A stretch of DNA of 64,000 nt from Myxococcales bacterium (GCA_023248635.1 JAHFED010000003.1:124001-188000), one strand, 5' to 3'; shown: positions 51,098 to 60,975, counted from the stretch's first letter. Notes: generated by a model not told the origin, from the letters alone. A program made the numbers and translations.

Positions 51098-51819
51098 AGG
51101 TCGATGATGCCCTGGCGGATGCCCTCGGTGACCGCCTCGACGCGGTTGGTGACGTCGAGCTTTTGGTAGATGTGCTCGAGGTGGGTGCGGATGGTGGCCT
51201 TCGACAGGCCCAGCACGCGGGCGGCTTCGTTGTTGCTCAAACCCTTGGCAATGATTTGCAGGCACTCAAGCTCACGCTCGGTGAGAGCGCGGCGGCCCGA
51301 CGGCGGCGGTGGCGCTCCGGATCGACGTTCCTTCTCGGCTTCCTCTTCGCTCTTGAGCGCGCCCGGCGCCGGCTTTCCCTGCTCGGGCATGCGAAAATGG
51401 CGCAGCAGGGATCGCGCAAGGCTCGGCTGGATGACGCTGCCCCCCTGTCGCACTTCCTTGATGCTCTCGACGATGCGCTCGGCCTCGGCCCCCTTCAGGA
51501 TGTAGCCCGCCGCACCCGCTTTGATGGCTTCGACGACTTTGTCCTCCTCGTCGAAGATGGTGAAGATCAAGATCTCCACCGCCGGCGTGCGCTTCTTCAC
51601 CTCGCGTGTGACGTCGATGCCCGACATCTGCGGCAAGCCGAGATCGCAGAGGATGACGTCGGGGGGCTGGGGCAGCTTGGCGAGCTCTTCGAGGGCTTCT
51701 TCGCCGGAAAGCGCAGTGCCGACGATCTCGATTTCAGAAAAGGACTCCAGCAGCTTCAGCTGGTTTTTGAGAATCTTGGGCTGGTCCTCGACGACGAACA
51801 GACGGATGCGCTCGGTCAT
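51094..51819 (-). CDS. NarL/FixJ-type response regulator
   Basis: A 241-residue two-component regulator. The receiver domain (2-120) has LFVVEDQ, the phosphoacceptor in DVILCDLGLPQMSG, and the conserved Thr and Lys (ILIFTIFDEED, AAGYILKGA). An acidic/Pro-rich linker (about 150-175) leads to a LuxR-type HTH (LTERELECLQIIAKGLSNNEAARVLGLSKATIRTHLEHIYQKL). It should bind DNA as a dimer once phosphorylated. No kinase gene is adjacent. Its stop overlaps the pseudoprotease start, and it lies 94 bp downstream of the TPR/AIM24-like gene. Confidence 0.9.
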   Translation of the reverse strand: MTERIRLFVVEDQPKILKNQLKLLESFSEIEIVGTALSGEEALEELAKLPQPPDVILCDLGLPQMSGIDVTREVKKRTPAVEILIFTIFDEEDKVVEAIKAGAAGYILKGAEAERIVESIKEVRQGGSVIQPSLARSLLRHFRMPEQGKPAPGALKSEEEAEKERRSGAPPPPSGRRALTERELECLQIIAKGLSNNEAARVLGLSKATIRTHLEHIYQKLDVTNRVEAVTEGIRQGIIDL

Positions 51820-51913
51820 TCCGCCAGCATCGGCCAAAGGTACCCGCGCGCGCAACCTCGTCGATGCAGCAGGCAGAAGGGCGCTTTCGCCACAGCGCGC
51901 CTCAGCCGCCCGT

Positions 51914-53545
51914 TCACGTCGTAAGGACGAGGCCCGTGCCTTCGAAGCGCACGATGGGCACGCGGCGCGCGCTCTCGGGCAGGCCCGGCAGCGGCGCGCG
52001 GTAAGGCACCAGCGGGCCGCTCCACCCCACAAGGCGGGTTGCGTGCACGAGGGCGGGAGCGTCGGGTTTGACCTGCAAGGTGACGACGGGCTTGCGGGCC
52101 GCGAGCACAACGCGGCCGGAGCCCCGCAGGTGCACGATGTCGAGGTCCTTGTCGGCTTCGGAGGGCAAACGCCCGTTCTCCCACACCAGGCCGGCGGAGA
52201 AGCCGACGACGCCGCTCTCCACGAGGTAGATCTCCTCGGTGGTGAGCACCAAGGCCGTGGGCACCTGCTCGCCCAGGGCCAGCAATGCAAAGCCACTTCC
52301 CATCAGAGCGACGACGGCGGCGTCGACGCCGCCAAAGAGGGAGTCCGTCCGCTTGCCGCGGTAGCGCCGGTTGACCACTTCGATTTCGAAAGCGCCCGAG
52401 AGACCCGCCAGCAAATCGGTGCGGACGTAGCCGACCTCGCTGATGGGCAAAACGAGGTGTCCATCGGGTGTGCGTGAAAGAGCTCGGCCGTCGACGGCGC
52501 GGGCGGGAAGGTCAGCGAGGGCGGTCTCGGGAACCACGCCTGCCGCCGACTCCTTCTCCAACGCCTTGGCGGCGGCCTCGGGCGCTGCAGGTGCCCCAGG
52601 GCCGGAAGAAACGAACCCTTTGTCGACAGGCCGCTCGGCGCTCTGCGGCACGGGTGCGGCACCCTTGTCGGCGACCTCGACGGTGAAGCCCATCGAAGCC
52701 GCCCGCGCGTTGTCGGCCCGGGCCTTGGCCGGTGGCTCCGGACCCCGTTGCAACGTGGCGGCTGCTGCCGCCGTCAGTGCCGCCGCCTCGGTCTGCTTCT
52801 GTGACGACGTCGACGGCGGCGGGGGGGGCGTCGGTGGCGCGGGCCGCGGGGGCGGTGCCGAAGGCGGCGCCGAAGGCGGGTTCACCGTCGCCATCTGCAA
52901 GGTGCGGGTGGCAGAGGGTGGATGCGGCGTCGTCGACGTCGCAGCAGCCATCGGAGGCGTCGTCGGCGCCGTCGTCGACGCTGCTCGCATCGCTGCTGGT
53001 CCGGGGGCGGCGCTGGCTGGAGCTGGAGAGATGCCCATGGCCGCGAGGTTTGGAATGGGAAAGGTGCCGGTCATGGTCGGCTGGTAGGTGCGGATCTCGT
53101 CGGCGCGCTTCTTGTTGCCCGCGCGCTCGTAGAAGTCGGCGGCGCGGGCGAGGTGCCCCTTCTTCTCGAGGACCAGGCCCATGTAGCTGGCGGCGCGCGG
53201 GTGATCCGGGTTCAGCTCGAGCACGCGTTCGAGCTCGGTGTGGGCGTCTTCGAGCTTGGCCTGCTTCAGGTAGACCATCGCGAGGTTCAAGCGCAGCGAA
53301 GGCTCGATGGGATTGGCATGCACGAGGTCATTGAAGATTTGCTTGGCGCGATCGAGGGCTCCGAGTCGAAAGAGGGAGAGGCCCAGCAGGTTCAGGGCCT
53401 GTTCGTTGTTGGCGTTGATGAGCAGGGCGCGCTCGAAATGGACGCGTGCTTCGTCGACGCGGCCGGCCTGCAGGTGCTCGGAGCCTTCGGTCAGGAGGTA
53501 GTAGAACTCCTCTTCTTTCGACTTGTCGGGGTTGGTTTCGGCCAT
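51914..53545 (-). CDS. TPR protein with AIM24-like C-terminal domain
   Basis: A 543-residue protein. Residues of about 8-145 contain four TPR units (LQAGRVDEARVHFERALLINANNEQALNLLGL, LGALDRAKQIFNDLV and two more). A long low-complexity Pro/Ala/Thr linker (about 165-345) follows. The C-terminal beta-rich domain (370-543, VNRRYRGKRTDSLFGG, LVLTTEEIYLVESGVVGFSAGLVWENGRL, IVHLRGSGRVVLAARK) resembles AIM24/DUF124. No signal peptide is seen. It may scaffold a complex. The ATG at 53545 follows GAGGCGAG; the frame is open further upstream. Confidence 0.72.
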   Translation of the reverse strand: MAETNPDKSKEEEFYYLLTEGSEHLQAGRVDEARVHFERALLINANNEQALNLLGLSLFRLGALDRAKQIFNDLVHANPIEPSLRLNLAMVYLKQAKLEDAHTELERVLELNPDHPRAASYMGLVLEKKGHLARAADFYERAGNKKRADEIRTYQPTMTGTFPIPNLAAMGISPAPASAAPGPAAMRAASTTAPTTPPMAAATSTTPHPPSATRTLQMATVNPPSAPPSAPPPRPAPPTPPPPPSTSSQKQTEAAALTAAAAATLQRGPEPPAKARADNARAASMGFTVEVADKGAAPVPQSAERPVDKGFVSSGPGAPAAPEAAAKALEKESAAGVVPETALADLPARAVDGRALSRTPDGHLVLPISEVGYVRTDLLAGLSGAFEIEVVNRRYRGKRTDSLFGGVDAAVVALMGSGFALLALGEQVPTALVLTTEEIYLVESGVVGFSAGLVWENGRLPSEADKDLDIVHLRGSGRVVLAARKPVVTLQVKPDAPALVHATRLVGWSGPLVPYRAPLPGLPESARRVPIVRFEGTGLVLTT

Positions 53546-53778
53546 CGCTGCTCGCCTCGCTTCTCTGCGCCGGCAGCCTAATCCGGGTGCAAGCGCGCTC
53601 CAAACTACCCGCCACCCCGCGCGTCTTGCACCGGCCGAGCCCTTTCGTCGACGACGACAGGTGGCCATCGACGCGGCCACAGCGACTGGAACCCAGCCCG
53701 CCGAATCCATGACCTCGAGGGTCCTGAGCAAACACCGAGAGCCCATCGGTGCTAGACAACGCCGCGAAGGAGTCCAGC

Positions 53779-54300
53779 ATGGCCAACCCGACCGCTACTT
53801 TCGACACCTCCCTCGGCAGCTTCACGGCGGAGATCTTCCTCGACAAGATGCCGATCACGTCGAAGAACTTCCTCGATCTGGCGAAGTCCGGCTTCTACGA
53901 TGGACTTCATTTTCACCGAATTATCAAGAATTTCATGATTCAGTTTGGCTGCCCGAACTCCAAGGATCCCAACAGCCCCAAGGCCGGGACCGGCGGGCCA
54001 CCGCACGGCACCATCCAGGACGAGCACCGCGAAGATGCCAAGTTCTCCAACGAGCCGGGCACGCTGGCCATGGCGAACACCGGTCGTCCCAACTCCGGCG
54101 GCTCGCAATTTTTCATCAATACGGTCCACAACAGCTACTTGGATTGGTTTACACCAGGTCCATCGAAGCATCCCGTGTTCGGCAAGATCACCGCGGGGAT
54201 GGACATCGTCAAGCTCTGCGACATGACGCCGACGACGAAGCCTGCCGATCGTCCGGTCACGCCGGTTCGCGTCAACAAGATCACCGTGAATGGGTATTGA
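53779..54300 (+). CDS. Cyclophilin-type peptidyl-prolyl isomerase
   Basis: A 173-residue cytoplasmic cyclophilin that speeds cis-trans isomerisation of prolyl bonds. [42 protein letters not shown] (active-site Arg), [19 protein letters not shown] (Gln/Phe of the active site) and [14 protein letters not shown] are all present. AAGGAG lies 7 nt before the ATG at 53779. A second cyclophilin, a lipoprotein, follows directly. Confidence 0.92.
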   Translation: MANPTATFDTSLGSFTAEIFLDKMPITSKNFLDLAKSGFYDGLHFHRIIKNFMIQFGCPNSKDPNSPKAGTGGPPHGTIQDEHREDAKFSNEPGTLAMANTGRPNSGGSQFFINTVHNSYLDWFTPGPSKHPVFGKITAGMDIVKLCDMTPTTKPADRPVTPVRVNKITVNGY

Positions 54301-54301
54301 A

Positions 54302-55063
<762 letters not shown>

Positions 55064-55087
55064 GAAACCGCAAACCGAAGTCAGAAG

Positions 55088-55115
55088 ACGGCGGCTTCGG
55101 CTGCCGTTTTTTTTT
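55088..55115 (+). terminator. Intrinsic terminator after the cyclophilins
   Basis: ACGGCGGC-TTCG-GCTGCCGT with a single internal mismatch, followed by nine T residues, 24 bp past the stop. Confidence 0.88.
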
Positions 55116-55208
55116 GTGCACGGCAAGACGACGAAGGCGACGACTCTGCGGCTCAGAGTCTCCAGCAGCCGCAGGCTGGCAAGCAGGTGCACCAAAGCGA
55201 CGACGCTG

Positions 55209-55214
55209 TAGGCT
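55209..55214 (+). promoter_or_regulatory. Putative leaderless -10 box
   Basis: TAGGCT, 5 nt before the ATG at 55220, after the cyclophilin terminator. It could start the lipid-transport operon. Confidence 0.4.
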
Positions 55215-55219
55215 GCCGC

Positions 55220-56020
55220 ATGCTCGCTTTGCTGCGCTGGCCGGGCGCAACCACCTTTTCTTTCTTCGCCGCCCTCGGGCGGGTGGTGGCCTTTTTTGCC
55301 CAGGCCACCGTCGGCGCCTTGCGAGAACGCGGCGGGCTGGCAGCGGCGTCGCAGCAGGCGTTGTCGTTGACGGCGCGCTGCGCGTTACCGGTGGTGCTGG
55401 TGGTCGGACCCATCGGCGCCATGCTGGCCATGCAGTCCCTGACCCTGCTGCGCGGCTTCGGTACCGAACGCCAACTCGCCCCCCTCGCCGTCGCCGTCAT
55501 CGTGCGGGAGATCGCCCCCGGCTTCGCCGCCGTCGTCGTCGCCATGCAGGGGGGGGCCTCCATTGCTGCCGAGCTGGCGGCCATGAGGTTGGCCGAGGAG
55601 CTCGACGCCCTCGACGGCATGGGGCTCGATTCGCGGGGCCTGGTGGCCGGTCCGCGCATCCTGGGGGCCGCCTTCGCTGCACCCATTCTCAACGCCCTGG
55701 CCATCGTCACCAGCGTCGCCGGGGCCTACGGCATGGCCGTGTTGGTGTTGGGGGTGCCGCGCACTCTTTTTCTCGAGACCATGCTCAACGGTCTGACACC
55801 TCTGGATGTGTGGCTCTCCGAGGCCAAGACCGTCATCTTCGGCATGGGCCTTGGTGCCATCTGCGCGTCGGCGGGCTTTCACAGCGAGCGCACGACCACC
55901 GGCGTGGGCAGGGCCGCCAACGGCGCCGTCGTCACCAGCGTCGTCTTCGTGCTGGTCTGCAACTACGTCTTGAACACAGCCATCTTCGGGCTCAGCGGCG
56001 GAGCGGTGGCCCTGTCGTGA
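55220..56020 (+). CDS. mlaE: MlaE-family lipid permease (first)
   Basis: A 266-residue inner-membrane permease with five to six hydrophobic segments. LVVGPIGAMLAMQSLTLLRGFG, VIVREIAPGFAAVVVAMQGGASIAAELAAMRLAEELDALDGMGLDSRG (the conserved coupling helix with EL.AM) and IFGMGLGAICASAGFHSE mark the MlaE/YrbE family, which moves lipids with an ATPase and an MCE protein. The next gene is a second, different MlaE, overlapping by GTGA. Confidence 0.85.
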   Translation: MLALLRWPGATTFSFFAALGRVVAFFAQATVGALRERGGLAAASQQALSLTARCALPVVLVVGPIGAMLAMQSLTLLRGFGTERQLAPLAVAVIVREIAPGFAAVVVAMQGGASIAAELAAMRLAEELDALDGMGLDSRGLVAGPRILGAAFAAPILNALAIVTSVAGAYGMAVLVLGVPRTLFLETMLNGLTPLDVWLSEAKTVIFGMGLGAICASAGFHSERTTTGVGRAANGAVVTSVVFVLVCNYVLNTAIFGLSGGAVALS

Positions 56021-56766
56021 TCCCCCAGGTCCTGCTCCCGTTGATGTTGCCGGCCTTCGCTTTGCGGGCGACGGCAGCGATTCTGCGCGGGCCGCCGCTC
56101 AAAGACACCGTGCTGCTGGTGAGCCGGGTGATCCTGCGCTCCCTCCCCGTCGTCGTCATCATCTGCTTCTTCTGCGGGGCCATGCTCACGGTGCAGGCGG
56201 CGGCCTCGTTGGCTCCTTTCGGAGCGCTGCGCATGAGCGGGCTCATCGTCGGCTTCGGCGGCGTGCGCGAGGTCTTTCCCCTGCTCGCCGGAGGAGCGCT
56301 GGCGTCGCGGACTGGTGCCGAAATCGCCAGCCAACTGCAGGCCATGAGAGTGACCCGCCAAGTCGAAGCCCTCGAGATGATGGGCCTCGATCCGCTGGTG
56401 CTGTTGGTGGCGCCCCGCCTCATCGCCTGCGTGGTCGCCGGGCCCGTGTGCGTGTTCGCGGCGATGGTCAGCGGGTTGGTCGGGGGTCAGGTCATCGGAC
56501 AATTCCAACTGGGCATCGATCGCTCGGCGATGTGGGCAACGCTCTTGTCGGCCGTGGGCGTCGGCGACCTCGTCGTCGGCCTCATCAAGGGCGTGGTGCT
56601 CGGCTTCGTCGTCGGCGTCGTCGCCTGCTACGAGGGCTCCATCGTGGCCGAAGGCGGGGCCCGCGGCGTCGGAGCAGCCGCCAACCGCGCCGTCGTGCGC
56701 GGCATGGTGCTGGTCTGCTTGTCGTGCCTCGGCTTGTCGGCCTTGATCTACGGGCGTTTCTTGTGA
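56017..56766 (+). CDS. MlaE-family lipid permease (second)
   Basis: A 249-residue MlaE/YrbE permease beginning at a GTG overlapping the previous stop. LPVVVIICFFCGAMLTVQAA, FPLLAGGALASRTGAEIASQLQAMRVTRQVEALEMMGLDP (coupling helix) and VVGLIKGVVLGFVVGVVACYEG are conserved. It differs clearly from the first copy, so a heterodimeric pore, as in mycobacterial yrbEA/yrbEB, is likely. It overlaps the ATPase gene by GTGA. Confidence 0.85.
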   Translation: MIPQVLLPLMLPAFALRATAAILRGPPLKDTVLLVSRVILRSLPVVVIICFFCGAMLTVQAAASLAPFGALRMSGLIVGFGGVREVFPLLAGGALASRTGAEIASQLQAMRVTRQVEALEMMGLDPLVLLVAPRLIACVVAGPVCVFAAMVSGLVGGQVIGQFQLGIDRSAMWATLLSAVGVGDLVVGLIKGVVLGFVVGVVACYEGSIVAEGGARGVGAAANRAVVRGMVLVCLSCLGLSALIYGRFL

Positions 56767-57527
56767 CAGTTGCGAACGAGCAGAGCGCGCAGACCCCAGC
56801 CATCGAGCTGCGCGCGGTCACCAAGCGCTTCGGACCTCGCGCCGTCGTCGATGACGTCACTTTGTCCATTCAGCGGGGGCGCACCACGGTCATCCTCGGG
56901 CCCTCAGGCACCGGCAAGAGCACCCTGCTGCGCCTCGCCACCGGCCTGCTCGAGCCCGAAGCGGGCAGCGTGCACACCCTGGGCGTCGATGTCTTTGGCG
57001 CCAAGAAACACGAGCTCCTGCGGCTGCGACGTCGCATGGGCATGCTCTTTCAAGACAACGCACTCTTTGGCTCACTCAGCGTCTTCGACAACGTCGCTTT
57101 CCCTCTGCGCCGCGTGCAACGCACCGCCGAGCCCGAAGTGCGCCGCCGCGTCGACGAGCTTTTGCAGCTGGTGGGCTTGCCCGAGCTGGGGGACCGCTTG
57201 CCCGACCGGCTCTCAGGAGGACAACGCAAGCGCGTGGCTCTGGCGCGAGCCATGGCTCTGTCGCCGGAGTTGGTGCTCTTTGACGAACCCACCAGCGGCC
57301 TCGATCCCCAGACCAGCGCCAGCATCGATCAGCTGATCAAAGACACCCAGACCCGCCTCGGCCTCACCTTCGTCGTCATCACCCACGACATCGAGAGCGC
57401 GGGCATCATCGCCGACGACGCCGGCCTGCTGCTCGATGGCAAGGTGCACCTCTTTGGCCCGCGGGCCACGGTTTGGGCCTCGCAGGATCCGCGGGTCAGA
57501 GCGTTCCTCGAGCGCCGGGCAGGTTGA
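56763..57527 (+). CDS. mlaF: Mla-type ABC ATPase
   Basis: A 254-residue ATPase driving the MlaE permeases. Walker A GPSGTGKST, Q-loop MGMLFQDNALFGSLSVFDNVAFPL, signature LSGGQ (in DRLSGGQRKRVALARAMALSP), Walker B LVLFDEPTSGLDP and the switch His (VITHD) are all present. GTG start overlapping the permease stop. The next gene is the MCE protein, 70 bp downstream. Confidence 0.9.
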   Translation: MTVANEQSAQTPAIELRAVTKRFGPRAVVDDVTLSIQRGRTTVILGPSGTGKSTLLRLATGLLEPEAGSVHTLGVDVFGAKKHELLRLRRRMGMLFQDNALFGSLSVFDNVAFPLRRVQRTAEPEVRRRVDELLQLVGLPELGDRLPDRLSGGQRKRVALARAMALSPELVLFDEPTSGLDPQTSASIDQLIKDTQTRLGLTFVVITHDIESAGIIADDAGLLLDGKVHLFGPRATVWASQDPRVRAFLERRAG

Positions 57528-57597
57528 CGGCGTTCTAGACCGCGCCCTTGCGTCGACATAGACCAGAGAGTGGCCCCGCGCCCGAGGCAGCGAAACG

Positions 57598-58599
57598 ATG
57601 GAGAGCGGCAACTGGAAAGCCGAAGCCCTGTTGGGCGCCGTCGTCAGCGGCGTCATCGCCGTCTTTGTGTGGCTGACCTTTTCCCTGGGCGGCGGAGCTC
57701 CAACCGGCTCACTGCCCTACGTGCTGATGTTCGACTCGGCCCTGGGACTGTCCGTCGACAACGCCGTCGCCGTCGCAGGCGTGAAGGTCGGCGCCGTCGA
57801 TGACATCTCGGTCGATGGTCGGCGCGCGCGCGTCACGGTGCTCATCGCGCCCAACGTCGTCGTCTTCGCCGATGCCCGCGCCGCCGTTCGCGGCAAGACA
57901 CTGCTGGGCGAGAAGTATGTCGATCTCGATCCTGGCCATCCAGGCCTTGCAACCCTGGCCCCGGGGTCGACGGTCGAGAACAACGAGCCCACCGTCGAGA
58001 TCGACCAGGTCATTCGCGACGTCAGCGTGCTGGTCACGCGCCTCAACAACATCACGCCGCCCCTCGAGAGCGCCATCGCGCGCATCGACGACGCTCTCAA
58101 GGATCAAGACGGTCGCGCCCTCGCCAACGAGTTGGTTGGCACCCTGCAAGACGTGCGGACGCTGGTGCGCGAGACCAACAAGGTGGTGAAAAGCTCCGGC
58201 GACGACGTCCGCGTGGTGCTGGGCATGGCCCGGGAGAAGGGGCCGAGCCTGATCGAGCGGCTGGAGTCGGCGTCGGGCCGCGTCGACAAGCTCCTCGCCG
58301 CCGTCGACCCCAAGGTCATCGAAGCCGCTGCCAACCGCGTCGGGCCGGCCGTCGAGAACATCGACCGCATCACCGGCGACATGAAGCTGGCCATGGGCGA
58401 CGTCAAAGACGCCGCCAAGCGCCTCGACGGCGTGCTCTCGCGCGTCGACAACGCCCTCAAGCGCCTCGACGCCATCAACGAGACCTCGGTGCGCGAGTTC
58501 CTCCAGGTGCAGGGCGTGCGGGTGAATTTGATCCCCGACGCGGCCGTCACCAACCGCATCAAGAAGCTGCGCGAAGAGAGCGTGCCGCTGCCGGACTGA
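57598..58599 (+). CDS. mlaD: MCE-domain lipid-transport protein
   Basis: A 333-residue protein with one N-terminal transmembrane helix (about 9-30) followed by an MCE domain (YVLMFDSALGLSVDNAVAVAGVKVGAVDDI, RVTVLIAPNV, AVRGKTLLGEKYVDLDPG). A long helical tail (about 130-330, many heptad repeats) could form the tunnel or needle that carries lipids across the periplasm, as in PqiB/YebT or Mce proteins. It completes the Mla-type operon with two permeases and the ATPase. No outer-membrane MlaA or MlaC gene is nearby. Confidence 0.87.
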   Translation: MESGNWKAEALLGAVVSGVIAVFVWLTFSLGGGAPTGSLPYVLMFDSALGLSVDNAVAVAGVKVGAVDDISVDGRRARVTVLIAPNVVVFADARAAVRGKTLLGEKYVDLDPGHPGLATLAPGSTVENNEPTVEIDQVIRDVSVLVTRLNNITPPLESAIARIDDALKDQDGRALANELVGTLQDVRTLVRETNKVVKSSGDDVRVVLGMAREKGPSLIERLESASGRVDKLLAAVDPKVIEAAANRVGPAVENIDRITGDMKLAMGDVKDAAKRLDGVLSRVDNALKRLDAINETSVREFLQVQGVRVNLIPDAAVTNRIKKLREESVPLPD

Positions 58600-58609
58600 C
58601 CGCTGCCTT

Positions 58610-59227
58610 CTATTCGAGGTCGGCGAGGTCTTCGGCGAGGTAGCTCAGAATCACCTCGTCAAGGCTCTTTTCCGAAATCAAATCCTCACCAAAGATCGTG
58701 GTCGGTTTTTGAGCCGCTCCCGAGACCGGAGCATCGTGCTGCGTCGTCGACTGCGCAGCGGGTTCGGCCGTGGGCCCAGCTTGGGGGGCCGGGACCCGGT
58801 TCGGCGCGGACGTCGAGCCGATGTCACGGGCAGGCTGCGCGAAGTCGGCGGCGGGTTTGGCCTGGCTGGGCATGCCCTTGAAGGCGTTGTCGCCCGCCAT
58901 CGACGACGTCGCCGGCGACACCGCCGTGAAGTTCATCGGCGCGGGGCCATCGAGGTGGTAGGCCGGCGCCGACTCGACAGTGTCAAACACTCCGTTCACC
59001 AGATTCCGCAGCATCTGCTTGTGTTGCTCTTCCATCATCGAGCGAACGGTTTTTTCGTAATCCGGCTGGCCAACCAGGTCGGAATACTGCGTCTTCTTCG
59101 ACGACAGGATGTTCCCGCCGACGAACAAGTGCGTGATGATGTGCGGGTTCTTGGGTCCGGAGTCTTCAGTCTGGATGTGAAAAATCCGACCCTTGTGCTT
59201 AATATTATGGTTGAAACCCGGGATCAT
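58610..59227 (-). CDS. Conserved deltaproteobacterial hypothetical protein
   Basis: A 205-residue protein. The first 75 residues (MIPGFNHNIKHKGRIFHIQTEDSG, ITHLFVGGNILSSKKTQYSDLV, VRSMMEEQHKQMLRNLV) are of a type I have seen in hypothetical proteins of Deltaproteobacteria. The centre is a low-complexity Pro/Ala/Ser region, and the end (LDEVILSYLAEDLADLE) is a conserved-looking helix. Function unknown; no membrane segment. The ATG at 59227 is chosen over a GTG 10 codons upstream. It converges with the MCE gene (10 bp apart). Confidence 0.72.
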   Translation of the reverse strand: MIPGFNHNIKHKGRIFHIQTEDSGPKNPHIITHLFVGGNILSSKKTQYSDLVGQPDYEKTVRSMMEEQHKQMLRNLVNGVFDTVESAPAYHLDGPAPMNFTAVSPATSSMAGDNAFKGMPSQAKPAADFAQPARDIGSTSAPNRVPAPQAGPTAEPAAQSTTQHDAPVSGAAQKPTTIFGEDLISEKSLDEVILSYLAEDLADLE

Positions 59228-59374
59228 CCGTCGACCACAATCCTCGATGACAGGCACTCGGCCGCCCGCGTGAGGGCAGAAAAATTGGCCGTTCCGAGGG
59301 CAAGGAATTCACCCGCAGCGGCAATACCACCCGGTCGTCGACGCCCGCAAGGAATGCCATCTCTGGCGTGTCTC

Positions 59375-59593
59375 AATCCCGCGTCCGCTTGATGTTCGAC
59401 CGCGTTCCGAGATGGGAAAGACGCGGGATGATGCGCGTGAAGCGCGCCCGCGGAACGCGGAGTTGGAGGCCCCGCGTCCGGGGGGGGGGGTCTGCACCCG
59501 CTGCACCAGCTGCACCAGACCTCCCAGAAGAGCATCCCCGACGGCGATGAACGAGACCGCTCCGCGGTCGAAGTTCAGCGAGATCGGGGATCA
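59375..59593 (-). repeat. Structured dispersed element, copy B
   Basis: About 219 bp, nearly identical on the minus strand to 28711-28920. Shared parts are the first hairpin with nested stems and the last third. The middle differs: the hairpin with loop GGTGC is replaced by a CAGCTGGTGCAG-type repeat, and a run of ten or more C/G residues is present. It lies in the 632-bp gap between the gene ending at 59227 and the lipid kinase. Reading frames across it are probably not real. Confidence 0.85.
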
Positions 59594-59847
59594 TCACCCA
59601 GACGGAGCAAGGCCTGGCGGCCGGGGCAACGCCGCCCATCGCGAGCCACGCGCTGGGCTGCGTAGCGGATGACGCAGTGCTGCACTGGCTTGACGCCCGG
59701 ATGCGTCGGGGCGCCACCCGGTGGTGGCTGCTGTTTCGCCGGGCCCGACGCAGAGCATCACGTGAACTCTGGCGTGCAACCTGTTGATCTTCTGGGACTT
59801 TTTTGCGGCGCAGGGCTTTTTGACCTGTCGCTGGCCCGGGCCGTGCG
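59594..59847. other. Intergenic region without a gene
   Basis: About 250 bp between the dispersed element and the lipid-kinase promoter box. I see no convincing gene or RNA. Short open frames exist on both strands but have no ribosome site or recognisable domain. Confidence 0.5.
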
Positions 59848-59853
59848 TAGAAC
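59848..59853 (+). promoter_or_regulatory. Putative leaderless -10 box
   Basis: TAGAAC, 6 nt before the ATG at 59860. Confidence 0.35.
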
Positions 59854-59859
59854 AGGGCC

Positions 59860-60975
59860 ATGACGACGAGCATCGCCACGCTGCCTGCGCCTCGACCCTT
59901 CGCGCACCGCTCTGCTTTTTTGCTGAACAAGAACGCCCGGGCCGTCACCGACAGCCTGGTCGAGCGCCTCGCCGCCATTGTTCCCGCCGGCGACCTTTTC
60001 CTCTCTCGCACGCTGGAAGACGCCACGGTGTTTGCCCGCGCCATCGCGCGGCGTGGCTACAGCGAGGTCTTCCTCGGCGGCGGCGACGGCACGCTGGTCA
60101 CGACGATGAACCTGCTGCGCCAGCACACGCGCCACGAAGGCTTGCCCATGCCCAAGGTGGGCGTGCTCAAGCTCGGCACCGGCAACGCCATGGCCCGTGC
60201 CCTGGGAGCCCTCTCACCCCTCGTCGATGCCAGCCACATCTTGCAGCGGGGGGCGTCTGAGACCCGCGCTGTCGACTTCGTCGAAACCGACGACGGCCTG
60301 CTCACCCCTTTTGCCGGCATGGGCTACGACGGCGCTGTCCTCAACGACTACATGTGGCTCAAGAGGAGGGCCCACAACTCGCCCATCACCCGGGCCCTGG
60401 CCGAATCCGTCGGCGGCTATCTCGGCGCCATGCTGCTCAAGAGCGTGCCCGAGGAGCTCAAGTCGCCGCCGACGAACCTGCGCATTGGCTCCTCGCACGA
60501 CGCCATCTTCATGCGCCCCGGCGTCAATGGAGCGCCCGACGAAGAGGTCGTCGTCCCCGCGGGAACGCCCTTGTTCGAGGGACGTGCGGGCACGGTCTGC
60601 GTCGGATCGATCCCCTTCTTCGGCTTCGGCTTCACCATGTTCCCCTTCGCGATGACCAAGCCCGGATACGTGCAGGTCCGCGTCGTCGGCGCTCCCCTGC
60701 CCGCCATCTTGGCCAACCTCTATCCCAAGGTGTGGAAGGGATCGTGGCGCCATCCCAAGTTGCTCGACTTCCTGGTGAAGGACGTCGAAGTGCAGAGCGA
60801 CCGGCCCTTGCCCTACCAAATCGGTGGCGACGCCGGCGGCCGCCAGACCAACTTGAAGTTCAAGGTTTCCCAGCAGCCCGTGATGATGACTTCCTTGGGC
60901 GAGCGCCTGGTGCCTGCGGGCCACACCGTCGTGCAGTTCGGACCCGCGCGCATGCTGCTGCGCCTGCCCCGCTGA
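59860..60975 (+). CDS. Diacylglycerol-kinase-family lipid kinase
   Basis: A 371-residue protein of the DAGK/LCB kinase family. AFLLNKNARAV opens the catalytic domain; the ATP-binding GGGDGTLVTTMNLL and GVLKLGTGNAMARALGA follow, and TPFAGMGYDGAVLNDY lies in the middle. The C-terminal beta domain closes with YQIGGDAGG, typical of these kinases. It phosphorylates a lipid such as diacylglycerol or a long-chain base. It is monocistronic, with a TAnnnT box 6 nt before its ATG. Confidence 0.85.
   Translation: MTTSIATLPAPRPFAHRSAFLLNKNARAVTDSLVERLAAIVPAGDLFLSRTLEDATVFARAIARRGYSEVFLGGGDGTLVTTMNLLRQHTRHEGLPMPKVGVLKLGTGNAMARALGALSPLVDASHILQRGASETRAVDFVETDDGLLTPFAGMGYDGAVLNDYMWLKRRAHNSPITRALAESVGGYLGAMLLKSVPEELKSPPTNLRIGSSHDAIFMRPGVNGAPDEEVVVPAGTPLFEGRAGTVCVGSIPFFGFGFTMFPFAMTKPGYVQVRVVGAPLPAILANLYPKVWKGSWRHPKLLDFLVKDVEVQSDRPLPYQIGGDAGGRQTNLKFKVSQQPVMMTSLGERLVPAGHTVVQFGPARMLLRLPR

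Noticed and set aside
59373-60044. 223-codon minus-strand frame across element copy B
   Set aside because: It runs into the lipid-kinase gene on the other strand and has no domain.
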